Shown here piece by piece: positions 17,558-26,333 of a DNA stretch of 64,000 nt. The stretch is from Marinobacterium sedimentorum. GTDB lineage: Bacteria; Pseudomonadota; Gammaproteobacteria; Pseudomonadales; Balneatricaceae. The first letter of the stretch is position 1; every line of letters starts with the position of its first letter. The notes under the pieces were generated by a model. It saw only the letters and a program-made list of their open reading frames with translations. It made no database searches and had not been told where the DNA came from. The position numbers were made by a program, and so were the translations under genes. The stretch is taken from NCBI RefSeq assembly GCF_024267675.1, contig NZ_JALDYX010000005.1:1-64000 (forward strand), given 5' to 3'.

Positions 17558-18304
17558 TCAGAGTGCGCTCATCCGAAAGCGGTAATCCTCGTAGCTGAGG
17601 ATCACGCCCTTGGGAATAATTTCCTCCAGTCGCACCTGCGCAGTAATACTCTGACCTTCGCGCATCATGCGCTCGCCAATCTTGACCCGGCGCGATGCGG
17701 GGTCCTTTGAATAGATGTGCACACTGAATGCCAGCTCCGGCAGGCTGCGCTGTACATCCACCGGCAACTGGCGCCGGTATGGCACAGCCGCGTAGGGATC
17801 AACATCGTTCTGCATGCTCGCGCTTGCACCTGGCTGGCTCTGCGCTGCGCGGCCTGTATCCGCGGACTCTCTGGCAGCGTCCGGGCGGGCTGTTCCCGAG
17901 CGGGAACGCGGGCTGACTGCAGCCGCAGGCTCTTGCAGCTGGATGCGCACGCCCTTCAGATCATCGTTGCCGATGGCCGCGACTATCATTTCAGCAACCC
18001 CTGTGTGCATTTCAGGCGCAGCTTTGGTGGAGGCAGCGCCGCCTGAAACACCCGGCGTTTCAGCAGGTACCGGAGTCATTGCAACCGGCGATGCAACCGT
18101 TCCCACGGCGCTGTCCCCTCTGTCGAGGGTCCACCAGCCCAGCACGGCCACACCGACCAGCAGTACGATCGCCAGCGGCAAGCGACCGGAACGCCGGGGC
18201 TTGACCTTGCGGGTCGCGAACGCCAGCGCGGGCTGCGCCTGGGGTGGCGCATCCTGCTTGCGCTGGCCTTCAGACTGTTTCAGTGCATCCAGGATATAGG
18301 ACAT
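17558..18304 (-). CDS. gspB: Type II secretion assembly protein GspB
   Basis: This 248-residue protein begins with MSYILDALKQSEGQRK, the recognisable N-terminus of GspB/ExeB. A single membrane helix follows (LAIVLLVGVAVLGWW, about residues 43-57), then a long Pro/Ala/Ser-rich periplasmic linker and a C-terminal domain (about 180-248) of the T2SSB type. GspB works with the ATPase GspA to place the GspD secretin across the peptidoglycan. The start codon is now preceded by the end of a MITE rather than a ribosome-binding site (only CAGAGCCTAGCC upstream), so expression may be reduced. Confidence 0.87.
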   Translation of the reverse strand: MSYILDALKQSEGQRKQDAPPQAQPALAFATRKVKPRRSGRLPLAIVLLVGVAVLGWWTLDRGDSAVGTVASPVAMTPVPAETPGVSGGAASTKAAPEMHTGVAEMIVAAIGNDDLKGVRIQLQEPAAAVSPRSRSGTARPDAARESADTGRAAQSQPGASASMQNDVDPYAAVPYRRQLPVDVQRSLPELAFSVHIYSKDPASRRVKIGERMMREGQSITAQVRLEEIIPKGVILSYEDYRFRMSAL

Positions 18305-18309
18305 GGCTA

Positions 18310-18573
18310 GGCTCTGTTGACGTTTGCGGATATGCCCTGCCGGGCCTGTTTTCGCTCAAGGCAAGGCGCGAGTTGCGCGGTTTGGTTGTTCCAAATAAGC
18401 GACGAGCAACGCCGTATTGTGCGAAAACAGCCCCGGCCCGTCAGGGTTGCTCTGCAAAACGCCTCATACGGCTTCAGCGAACTTGCACAGGGAACCACCC
18501 TGAGCGGCGTCCACTTCATTATCTGAGACGTTTTGCAGAACAACAGGTCGCATTCGCAAACATCAACAGAGCC
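18310..18573. mobile_element. 264-bp MITE between gspA and gspB
   Basis: The ends GGCTCTGTTGACGTTTGCG and, inverted, CGCAAACATCAACAGAGCC differ at one base over 19. TA dinucleotides flank it (18308-18309 and 18574-18575), as expected for IS630/Tc1-type or some IS5-type elements. No transposase is encoded. Removing it with one TA would put gspA stop TAG two bases before the gspB ATG, with CGGGAG at a normal spacing. The insertion therefore separated gspB from a Shine-Dalgarno sequence located in the gspA tail. Confidence 0.82.
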
Positions 18574-20483
18574 TAACGCTCCCGCCTGGGTTCAAGCAGG
18601 GGAAGGTCCGTGCGGGTATGAGTATTCAGATGAATCGCGGTCTTGGGCCCCACCACGGCATCGACGCTAAGGCCCTGTCGCATCTGAAACAGCCGTACCT
18701 GCTCCACCAGCTTTTCGTCATAGCGATCAGCGGCCACCAGCTGAACACCGCCGTTGAGGCGCGCCATTTGCTGACTCAGCCACTCCACACTGCCCCCACT
18801 GGCACCGGGCCATAGGGGTACGCGGTACTGCGCCGGTACACGCCACAGCAGCGTATAACTGCCGGGCCAGCGCCGTTCCAACTCATCATAGGGCACATCC
18901 ATGACCTTGCCCGATACTATCAGGCGCGCAGCCTCATCATTCAGCTCCAGCACCGTTGCGTGCACGAGCCCGGCATCGGTTTTCAGGCTTACCACAGCCG
19001 GGCGATTAAGTTGCTGCAGCGAAATCAGATCGCCGCCGCTCACCAGGCAACCCAGCCCCTGGGTCTCGGCATAGCGGCATACCACCGGATTCTGACGCGG
19101 GTCATAATCCAGCTTCCAGGCCGCAAAGAGCGCCCGATAGGCCTGTACCAACGCCAGATCCGCATCCGGCTGGGCCTGCCAGCGAAAGCCCTGTGCCGAT
19201 GCCCGATCCGGCGCTCCGCCCTCTTCCTGTCCAGCAAGCGGCACAGCAATGGGTGCGGTAAGCGGTTCAGCCGGCTGCACATCGGGCTGCGCATCGGAAA
19301 GGGGCTGGGCGAGCGTCTGCATATTCGGTGAAGACTCTGATGTCATGGCGGCAGCAGCTGTTGCCATCAGCGATGAACCGGGCTGCGTTGCGGGCCCCTT
19401 TGCCACTGAGGCAGGTCTAGACATAACCTGGCTGTCAGCGTTAGCAGCCATGGCGTTCAGCTCGCTAACAGCGGTCTCGCCGGGCGGCGAGTCAAACAGA
19501 CTGAAGCTCGAAAACCGCTCCAGCAATGGCTGCTCGAACACCGACACCCTGGCGCCATCGGCGACCCAGGCGGCCACCGCAAAGCCCACCAGCCAGGCAG
19601 CCAGCACCGCAGTAACGACAAGCGCCAGCAACCAGCGCCAGCTGTCTTTCGACGAGAGCTGCAACGCTGCCTCATCACCGAAGACCTCTCGGGACGCCTT
19701 GACCAGGGTCGCCACTTCGACACGGTTGTCCCGCTGTACGAAGCTGCCGAGCAAGGCTCTATCACAGAGAATATTCACCACCCGCGGAATACCGCCGGAG
19801 AGTCGATACAGGCGTTTCAGCGTTGCGGCGGGAAAGATCGGCCGGTTCAGACCCGCAACCGCCAGACGATGAACGATATAGGCCTCCAGATCTTTCAGCG
19901 ACAGCGCACCCAGGTGAAAGCGAGCCGTAATACGCTGCGACAGCTGGCGCAGTTCCGGACGGGCCAGCAGCTCCAGCAGTTCCGGCTGGCCCACCAGCAC
20001 AATCTGCAGCAGCTTGCATTCGTTGGTCTCAAGGTTGGTGAGCAGGCGAATCTGTTCCAGCAGCACGACACCCAGATTTTGCGCCTCGTCGATAATCAGT
20101 ACGGTACTGCGCCCCTGGGCATGGGTATCGAGCAGATGACGATTGATAAGGTCGATATAGGTTTTACTGCGCACCTGATCGCCCGGCGGATAGACAATCC
20201 CCAGTTCATCACAAAGCGCCGCCAGCAACTCCTCGACACTGGCCTTGGGGTTCAGAATCATCGCGACATCGGTGTTTTCCGGCATCTGCTCCAGCAGGCG
20301 CCGACACACCGTGGTTTTGCCGGTGCCGACCTCTCCGGTGAGCAGAACAAAACCGCCGTTGCTACCAATGCCGTAGAGCAGATGGGCAAGCGCTTCCTGA
20401 TACTGTTCACTGAGAAAAAGATAACGCGGATTGGGCGCTATCGAGAACGGCGACTCACTCAAACCAAAATAGTTGTTGTACAT
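18573..20483 (-). CDS. gspA: Type II secretion ATPase GspA (ExeA-like)
   Basis: This 636-residue inner-membrane ATPase helps GspB assemble the secretin. The N-terminal AAA domain starts MYNNYFGLSESPFSIAPNP and has Walker A GEVGTGKTT near residue 50 and Walker B VLIIDEAQNL near 130. A membrane helix lies at about 285-310, followed by a low-complexity linker. The periplasmic part holds a C39-peptidase-like domain and a C-terminal peptidoglycan-binding domain (VRLFQMRQGLSVDAVVGPKT). The start ATG at 20483 is preferred to the frame opening four codons upstream. Its stop codon now spans the junction with the MITE. Confidence 0.9.
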   Translation of the reverse strand: MYNNYFGLSESPFSIAPNPRYLFLSEQYQEALAHLLYGIGSNGGFVLLTGEVGTGKTTVCRRLLEQMPENTDVAMILNPKASVEELLAALCDELGIVYPPGDQVRSKTYIDLINRHLLDTHAQGRSTVLIIDEAQNLGVVLLEQIRLLTNLETNECKLLQIVLVGQPELLELLARPELRQLSQRITARFHLGALSLKDLEAYIVHRLAVAGLNRPIFPAATLKRLYRLSGGIPRVVNILCDRALLGSFVQRDNRVEVATLVKASREVFGDEAALQLSSKDSWRWLLALVVTAVLAAWLVGFAVAAWVADGARVSVFEQPLLERFSSFSLFDSPPGETAVSELNAMAANADSQVMSRPASVAKGPATQPGSSLMATAAAAMTSESSPNMQTLAQPLSDAQPDVQPAEPLTAPIAVPLAGQEEGGAPDRASAQGFRWQAQPDADLALVQAYRALFAAWKLDYDPRQNPVVCRYAETQGLGCLVSGGDLISLQQLNRPAVVSLKTDAGLVHATVLELNDEAARLIVSGKVMDVPYDELERRWPGSYTLLWRVPAQYRVPLWPGASGGSVEWLSQQMARLNGGVQLVAADRYDEKLVEQVRLFQMRQGLSVDAVVGPKTAIHLNTHTRTDLPLLEPRRER

Positions 20484-20684
20484 CCGCGTTACCATTCCGG
20501 CCTGACATGGAGTAACTATAGATGTTGCCTGTACCTTTTACCGGCTGCCACTGCCCAAAATTGCCGCCGCAAAAAAAATGCAGAACAGACGCCATCAATC
20601 GCCTCTCTACATGAAAAGAAAACATTCAATCCCTAATGTCTATGCATCAATTTCCAGTTACCCCAAGGTGGCCCATCCTATACT

Positions 20685-20702
20685 TGTTTCAAATGCGAAA
20701 CA
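20685..20702. promoter_or_regulatory. TGTTTC-N6-GAAACA inverted repeat before the sigma-54 activator gene
   Basis: Perfect six-base arms with a six-base spacer lie 45 bases before the start codon of the activator at 20747. The same half-sites reappear in a wider inverted repeat at 22258-22285. This suggests a binding site of that activator (autoregulation), but the assignment is inferred from position only. Confidence 0.45.
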
Positions 20703-20746
20703 GAATTGCACTGAGCCCGCGACATAACTCACTTACCCTGTGAAAA

Positions 20747-22144
20747 ATGATGACCCTATCAACTGTCACAGAGGGTCAGGGACGACACCTTGCAGCAAAG
20801 GGCACGGTCGCCCGCACGGCACTGTTTCTGGATATTTGCGACGGTAATCGCACTTCCAGCCTGAATCTCAACCTTAATGGCTGGACGCTTGAGCGCGTGA
20901 CCAACATCGACAATGCCCGCGAATCCCTGCGTGAGCACAACTACTACGTGGGTCTGGTCAAGCTCGACTGGCCCTCCATCAATGATCGGGATGAAATAGA
21001 AGACTTTTTTCATCAAGATCAGTACACCAACTGGATTGCCCTGACGACACCCGAAGTCATGCGTGATCACGCCTTCAGGCGCATGCTGTTTGAAAATTTC
21101 TACGATTACTTCACCCTGCCACTGGATGCAAACCAGAGCTACCTGCAGGCCACCCTGGGCCATGCCTATGGCATAAGCCGGCTGCGCAAGCTGGAAGACA
21201 AGCAGCTATCCTTGCTGGATGAATTTCACATGGTGGGGGCCAGCCCCGCCATCATGGAAATATTCAAGCAGATCCGCAAGGTCGCCACGGCCGAGGCGCC
21301 GGTGCTGATCACAGGTGAAAGCGGCACCGGCAAGGAGCTCATTGCCCGCGCCATTCACCAGCGCTCGTCACGCCGCAAGGGCCCCTTTGTCGCCGTCAAC
21401 TGCGGTTCGCTGCCCGATACCCTGGTGCACTCGGAACTCTTCGGCTATGAAAAGGGTGCCTTTACCGGTGCCTACAAACGCAAGATCGGGCGGCTTGAAG
21501 CCGCTGCCGACGGCACCGTCTTTCTGGATGAAATCGGCGACCTGCCGCTCGACATGCAGGTGCACCTGTTGCGATTTCTGCAGGAACAGACACTGGAACG
21601 CCTGGGCAGCAACGATAGTATCCGTGTTAACGCACGGGTAATCGCCGCCACCCATATCGATTTGGAGCAGGCCGTTGCAGCCAGCGACTTTCGTGAGGAC
21701 CTGTACTATCGGCTTAATGTGCTCACGGTAAAGGTACCGCCGCTGCGCGAGCGCAACGGCGATATCGAACTGCTGGCACGGTTTTTCTTTCAGAAATTTC
21801 GCAACGAACAGGGCTGCCATGTCCGTGGATTTACCCAGCAAGCGCTGTCCGCCCTCAATGCCTATGAATGGCCCGGCAATGTGCGCGAACTGATTAACCG
21901 CATTCGCCGTGCCATGGTCATGAGCGACAACCGCCTGGTGACACCGGCCGACCTGGGGCTGGACGACAGTGTCTGCAACAACGGTCAGCAAATCACGCTG
22001 GAAGATGCACGCAATCGGGCAGAAACACAGGCCATTCGGCAAAACCTGGAACTGAGTCACAACAATGTATCCAAGGCAGCCCGCATGCTCGGCGTCTCCC
22101 GCGTCACCCTCTATCGCCTGATGGAAAAATATCAGATGCGATAA
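20747..22144 (+). CDS. Sigma-54-dependent activator, VpsR-like
   Basis: This 465-residue bacterial enhancer-binding protein has an N-terminal receiver-like domain (about 20-145) whose acidic pocket is not canonical, as in Vibrio VpsR. The AAA+ domain follows, with Walker A GESGTGKE, GAFTGA for sigma-54 contact, Walker B VFLDEIGDLP and the WPGNVRELINR segment. The C-terminal Fis-type helix-turn-helix is NVSKAARMLGVSRVTLYRLM. VpsR binds c-di-GMP and controls matrix genes, so a biofilm or secretion role is plausible but not shown. It is divergent from gspA by 263 bases. Confidence 0.88.
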   Translation: MMTLSTVTEGQGRHLAAKGTVARTALFLDICDGNRTSSLNLNLNGWTLERVTNIDNARESLREHNYYVGLVKLDWPSINDRDEIEDFFHQDQYTNWIALTTPEVMRDHAFRRMLFENFYDYFTLPLDANQSYLQATLGHAYGISRLRKLEDKQLSLLDEFHMVGASPAIMEIFKQIRKVATAEAPVLITGESGTGKELIARAIHQRSSRRKGPFVAVNCGSLPDTLVHSELFGYEKGAFTGAYKRKIGRLEAAADGTVFLDEIGDLPLDMQVHLLRFLQEQTLERLGSNDSIRVNARVIAATHIDLEQAVAASDFREDLYYRLNVLTVKVPPLRERNGDIELLARFFFQKFRNEQGCHVRGFTQQALSALNAYEWPGNVRELINRIRRAMVMSDNRLVTPADLGLDDSVCNNGQQITLEDARNRAETQAIRQNLELSHNNVSKAARMLGVSRVTLYRLMEKYQMR

Positions 22145-22547
22145 CAGCGCCTCGCGACTGGGCCACTGAAAAATACCCTCTAACATCGTAACAAATCCAC
22201 AGCCGCGGTAAATCCAACGCACGGACGCGGCGAGCCTTGGCATTAATGTTACTCAAACGAAACAGCCATTCGGCCTAGTGTTTCGGCTTCTTTACAGATT
22301 TATCACTTTAAAAATATGGTCACAATAAAAAACCAATACTGATCAATCGGTTAAAAAATTGGCGTGAAATGTGCCTACTTATCTTAGGGTCTGAATTCTG
22401 CGCCCCGTTGTGTTAATCACAAGACCCGTTCGGGATTTTTTCCGGACAACTGGAATCGAACAAAAAGTTAAACAGGATAAGTCGGCGCCGGATCAACCGT
22501 TATCCAGATCTGACACCTCAGGCTGCACGAGTCGCAACCTGACCAAC
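22145..22547 (+). promoter_or_regulatory. Control region with a -24/-12 sigma-54 promoter and upstream inverted repeat
   Basis: This 403-base stretch has no supported gene. TTGGCGTGAAATGTGCC at 22359-22375 has GG and GC exactly ten bases apart, as a sigma-54 promoter requires. About 115 bases before the predicted transcription start lies CGAAACA-N14-TGTTTCG (22258-22285), built from the same half-sites as the repeat before the VpsR-like gene. This arrangement suggests that the activator drives whatever begins near 22386. A short CCC/GGG hairpin followed by six T residues at about 22425-22439 hints at a small RNA or attenuator, but the stem is too weak to claim. Confidence 0.5.
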
Positions 22548-22784
22548 ATGAGCCCTAACATGAGCCGTTCCAAAAGCCACTACTACCGCAGTCGACTGCT
22601 AAGGGAACGGATTCGCAAGGACGAAGGCGCCCAGGCCACAACGCCTGCCGCAGCAGGGCGGGCAAATGCCGACGACGCCTTTGCTCTGCCCGACTATTTC
22701 AACGCTCCGCCCCCATCCGACGGCGACGCCCTCAGCGAACAGGGCCGCTACCCCAGGGTTGTACTCTGGGACGAGAATGCCTGA
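22548..22784 (+). CDS. Small hypothetical protein downstream of a putative sigma-54 promoter
   Basis: The frame encodes 78 residues from ATG 22548, or 124 from a GTG at 22410. I do not recognise it. The first part is strongly basic (SRSKSHYYRSRLLRERIRKDEG); the second is acidic and proline-rich (FALPDYFNAPPPSDGD), ending RYPRVVLWDENA. None of the possible starts has a strong Shine-Dalgarno. It lies directly downstream of the VpsR-like gene and of the -24/-12 promoter, so it may be the activator's target. A convergent hairpin separates it from gspD. Confidence 0.45.
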   Translation: MSPNMSRSKSHYYRSRLLRERIRKDEGAQATTPAAAGRANADDAFALPDYFNAPPPSDGDALSEQGRYPRVVLWDENA

Positions 22785-22840
22785 GCCTGTCCTTAGTTGA
22801 GCGCCCCCTGCTCCTCATTTCCCTTCATGTATCTGCCCAG

Positions 22841-22868
22841 TCAATGAATCACTGTAGTGGTTCATTGA
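22841..22868. terminator. Bidirectional hairpin between the small gene and gspD
   Basis: TCAATGAATCACT-GT-AGTGGTTCATTGA has 13-base arms with one mismatch. It lies between two convergent genes, the ORF ending at 22784 and gspD ending at 22895. No T run is present, so it is a probable rather than typical terminator. Confidence 0.6.
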
Positions 22869-22894
22869 ACCGCGACAAAGAGACCTCCTCCCGG

Positions 22895-25054
22895 TTAATA
22901 GGCGCGTTCGCCTCTATCCATGGGTCTGGAATTCAACTCAAGACCACGCAGCTTGTTGCGGTATTCGCGCGTGACCTCCCGCGCATCTGCCGTATCAGTG
23001 ACAGCCGTGGGCGTAATCATGACCACCAGTTCGGTGCGCTGGGTGCTCTTGCCGCGGCTGCCGAAGGCCCAGCCCAGCAGTGGTACATGCCGCAGATAGG
23101 GGATGCCTTCTCCGCTGTAGGTGCGGTTTTCCTTGATCAGGCCGCCGAGCACCAGGGTTTCGCCGCTTTGCACGGCAACGCTGGTATTCACGCGGCGCTG
23201 AATAATGGTGGGCGAGTCAATACCCGAACTGGTGGTGCGATCAACATCGTTCACTTCCTGGGTGATATCCAGCACCACCATGCCACCGGCATTCACCCGC
23301 GGTGTCACTTCCAGCAGTACGCCGGTATCACGGTACTGAATTGTGCTGGTGGTATTCCCAAGGTCACTGCTGGTGTTGGTGGTGGATGAGGTCTGAATCG
23401 GCACCTGATCACCCACCTTGATCTCGGCGGTGTGGTTGTCCAGCACCATCAGGGTGGGCGAAGACACCACATTGAGGCGTGAATCCGTCGCCAGTACATT
23501 CAGCAAGGCCCGGGTGCTGGCGCCGCTGATCACTTCGTAGCTGCCGCTGCCGATCACATTGGCCGCCGAGGAAATCGGACTTTGCCCGACAGTACCGACT
23601 CCTCTGGTACCGTTGCCCAGATGGTTTTTGAAGAACCATTGCAGGCCGTATTGCAGTTCATCTTCCAGCGAGACCTCAACAATGGTGGCCTCAACCAGCA
23701 CCTGCAGCGGCAGCACATCCAGCTTCTGTATGGCCTTGTACACCTTGTCGTAATCGCCGGGGGACGACATGATCAGCAGCGCGTTGTTTTCGTTGTCGGC
23801 GATAATGCTCACCTCACCCACATCGATGTTGGCGGGGCCTGCGCTGGCTTCAGCCCTTGTAACGGTTCCATCTGCATCGGCATCCGGCGCCGCGGCTGTG
23901 GCGGCGTCAGGCCTGCGGGCGGCATCCGCCTCGCGGGCCTGACGATTGCGCCGCTGACCATCAAACAGCTGCCCGAGCATATCGGCCATGTTTTCTGCCC
24001 GGCCGTTCTGCACGTAATAGACATACATGCCCAGCCCCTGAGCGCCTTCGCTGCGGTCCAGCCGGGTGATCCAGGTTTTGGCATCCGACAGATATTTGCG
24101 CTGTGCGGTAATCACCAGCAGCGCATTGAGCCGTTCGATAGGCATGAAACGCACCATGCCTGCCAGGGGCCCGTCGGCCGCATCGCCAAAGATGGCACCA
24201 AGCTCCGCCACCAGCACCTCGGCATCCACCGACTGCAGCCGGAACAGGCCCACCGACATGCCCTGCAGCTGATCCACATCGAAGGTTTTAATAGTGTCGC
24301 GCAGGCTCACCAGCTCGCCCTGAGTACCGCCCAGCACCAGCAGATTGCGCCGCTCATCGGCTTCCATCATGCCCTGGCGTGGCTTTAGCGGCTCCAGTAT
24401 CTTGAGCATTTCCTGGGCGCCGATATAGCGCAGCGGCACCACCAGTATCTGGTAGCCACGATCCGCGCTCAGATTGCCCCGCAGGCTAATGGCGCCACCG
24501 TTAAGGCTGTCGATGGGCACCACTTCGTAAAAGCCGTTTCGATCGATTAGCGCCGCACCGTTCACCTGCAGCAGCTTTTCGAGCGTCGGCACCAGCGCAT
24601 CGCGGCTGATCGGCCGGCTGGTCTGCATGTTGACCACGCCGCGCACCTGATCATCCAGAATGTAATTGGCCTGCAGGATATCCCCCAGAATGGTTTTCAC
24701 CACCTCGCTGATCTCGGCACCCTGAAAGTTGAAGGTGATATCCCCCTCTGCCGGCGCCCCCTTGTCGTCACTGCCGATATCGAAAAACACGCCATTGCCG
24801 CCGTACAGCTCGGTGCGCGGTGCATCCTGGCCCTGTGGGACACCGGCCTCGGCGGCAAAACGCGTCGGTTCTGCCGAAGTATCCAGCACCTTGCGGCTCA
24901 CCGCACTGGCCCCGCTGGGCCCGGCGGGGCCCTGGGCATCCGGATTGCGCCAGGGATTATCGAGCGCATCCGGATTCTGCATGTCTTGCAGGGCGCAGGC
25001 ACTCAGTGCCAGGCAGGAGACCAGCAGCAGCGCGGTTTTGATGGCATTACTCAT
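22895..25054 (-). CDS. gspD: Type II secretion secretin GspD with lipoprotein signal
   Basis: This 719-residue protein forms the outer-membrane channel of the T2SS. The N-terminus carries a lipobox, LALSAC at about residues 16-21, so the mature protein should be lipidated on Cys21. Xps- and Hxc-type secretins are self-piloting lipoproteins of this kind. N domains follow (DGAEISEVV-like segment and repeats around 190-330 with VLVAELGAIFGDA), then a Ser/Ala-rich loop near 400. The secretin core has VPIQTSSTTNTSSDLGNTTS and the terminal motif VLGGLIKENRTYSGEGIPYL. The start overlaps gspN by four bases. Confidence 0.92.
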   Translation of the reverse strand: MSNAIKTALLLVSCLALSACALQDMQNPDALDNPWRNPDAQGPAGPSGASAVSRKVLDTSAEPTRFAAEAGVPQGQDAPRTELYGGNGVFFDIGSDDKGAPAEGDITFNFQGAEISEVVKTILGDILQANYILDDQVRGVVNMQTSRPISRDALVPTLEKLLQVNGAALIDRNGFYEVVPIDSLNGGAISLRGNLSADRGYQILVVPLRYIGAQEMLKILEPLKPRQGMMEADERRNLLVLGGTQGELVSLRDTIKTFDVDQLQGMSVGLFRLQSVDAEVLVAELGAIFGDAADGPLAGMVRFMPIERLNALLVITAQRKYLSDAKTWITRLDRSEGAQGLGMYVYYVQNGRAENMADMLGQLFDGQRRNRQAREADAARRPDAATAAAPDADADGTVTRAEASAGPANIDVGEVSIIADNENNALLIMSSPGDYDKVYKAIQKLDVLPLQVLVEATIVEVSLEDELQYGLQWFFKNHLGNGTRGVGTVGQSPISSAANVIGSGSYEVISGASTRALLNVLATDSRLNVVSSPTLMVLDNHTAEIKVGDQVPIQTSSTTNTSSDLGNTTSTIQYRDTGVLLEVTPRVNAGGMVVLDITQEVNDVDRTTSSGIDSPTIIQRRVNTSVAVQSGETLVLGGLIKENRTYSGEGIPYLRHVPLLGWAFGSRGKSTQRTELVVMITPTAVTDTADAREVTREYRNKLRGLELNSRPMDRGERAY

Positions 25055-25734
25055 TGAGTAGTCTCCTTCACGGATTCGGCTTCCTGTTCCAGCTGGCGCG
25101 AGGCTTCACGGGTGCGGTCATCCAGCGGCGCGGCCTCGCTATCAGCACGGGCCGGCGTCGCCTGTTCGGGCACGGCCACCGGTGTGCTGTCTCTGGGTTC
25201 CAGCAGTTCCAGCGTCACCTGCTCGTCCCCCGAGCCCATGACGACCGTTTCCCGATTAATTTCTTCCAGCACCCAGTTGGCATCCAGTGGCATGCCGGTA
25301 CCCAGCCGCAGACGGCGTTCGCCATTGCGCTCCTTGAACAGCGCACGCACCTCGTCACCCACCAGCACGATGCCGGTCAGTTTCCAGGTTTCCCGTAGTT
25401 CCTGGGCCGAGCCGCCGCTGGACTCGCCGGCCTGGGGCCTGCGACTCGAGGTAAACAGGGGGCGCTCCAGCATTTCGTCAAACTGACTGCGCGGCGGAAA
25501 CGGCGGCAGTGCACCGGTGTCGCCTTCCAGCACCTCGGGCTCTGCCTGCCCGTTTTCCGCCTGGTCATTTTCAAGCGGCATGGATTCAGACGCATCGGCC
25601 TCTGACTGCTGAGGCTGCGGTACCGCAGTCGGCAGTGCCTTATCTGTCTCCTGCGCGGCCATCAGCGACGTCGATACCAGCAGTACCAACAGTGCCAGGG
25701 CCAGAGCATTAAGGTAACTGCGCCACATGATCAT
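25051..25734 (-). CDS. gspN: Type II secretion protein GspN (XpsN-like, HR-type domain)
   Basis: This 227-residue protein has one N-terminal hydrophobic segment (about 6-26), an acidic Pro/Glu-rich linker, then a domain (about 90-165: ERPLFTSSRRP, WKLTGIVLVGDEVRALF, LRLGTGMPLDANWVLEEI) resembling the homology region of GspC. There is no PDZ domain. The position between gspM and gspD matches xpsN in Xanthomonas (order E-F-G-H-I-J-K-L-M-N-D), where XpsN bridges the L-M complex to the secretin. It overlaps both neighbours by four bases. It could also be annotated as a short GspC. Confidence 0.75.
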   Translation of the reverse strand: MIMWRSYLNALALALLVLLVSTSLMAAQETDKALPTAVPQPQQSEADASESMPLENDQAENGQAEPEVLEGDTGALPPFPPRSQFDEMLERPLFTSSRRPQAGESSGGSAQELRETWKLTGIVLVGDEVRALFKERNGERRLRLGTGMPLDANWVLEEINRETVVMGSGDEQVTLELLEPRDSTPVAVPEQATPARADSEAAPLDDRTREASRQLEQEAESVKETTQ

Positions 25735-26333
25735 GGTGTTTTTTCCCGCGCTGCAAAGCCAGTCAGGTCAAAGCGAATATCCAGTGCCGGCACGGCCTGT
25801 ACTTCAACCCGGCGGTTATTTCTGCGTGCCACCCGGCTTTGTCGGCGCGGATTGGCCAGTATGGTGATGTTCTCGGCGAACAGCGCCGGCTTGCCGGATT
25901 CCAGGCTATAAAACAGGTTGACCAGATCATCGAGCTCGCCGCGCATGTGAACCTGAATGGCGATAGTTTGCAAAGGCCCCGCCTCGCCCGATGTCAGAAT
26001 CTGGGTACTGATAACCTGGCCGCCACCACGGCCGACCTGGCTGTGCAGATACTGCTGCAAATGCGCCGCCGCCAGCGCCGGCTTGTTCTGTGGCAGATAA
26101 AGGTCGGTGACCGGTTCCGTCGCCCGCAAGGTTGCCAGGCGCGCCTCGTCATCGGCGAGCCCCGCCGCCAGACGCTGATAGATCGACAGCTGATTTTCCA
26201 GCGACTCGATGCGCTCACCGTAGCTCAAATAACTGCCCAGCACCGGTTTGACAAGCAGGATCAAAAGCAGCGCCAGTATCAGCAGCAGCCCCACCGCCAG
26301 CAGGCGACTGCGTTGCGGGCTCAGGCGAGTCAT
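25731..26333 (-). CDS. gspM: Type II secretion protein GspM
   Basis: This 200-residue bitopic inner-membrane protein has a short cytosolic start, one membrane helix (about residues 12-31, AVGLLLILALLLILLV), a coiled-coil segment (ERIESLENQLSIYQRLAAG) and a periplasmic ferredoxin-like domain. It belongs to the T2SSM_b type used by Xps systems. GspM stabilises GspL in the inner-membrane platform. It overlaps gspL and gspN by four bases each, so L-M-N-D translation is probably coupled. Confidence 0.85.
   Translation of the reverse strand: MTRLSPQRSRLLAVGLLLILALLLILLVKPVLGSYLSYGERIESLENQLSIYQRLAAGLADDEARLATLRATEPVTDLYLPQNKPALAAAHLQQYLHSQVGRGGGQVISTQILTSGEAGPLQTIAIQVHMRGELDDLVNLFYSLESGKPALFAENITILANPRRQSRVARRNNRRVEVQAVPALDIRFDLTGFAAREKTP

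Noticed and set aside
22405-22440. Possible sigma-54-driven small RNA ending at a T run
   Set aside because: The stem before the T run has only three to four pairs with a loop too small to form well, so a terminator cannot be supported.
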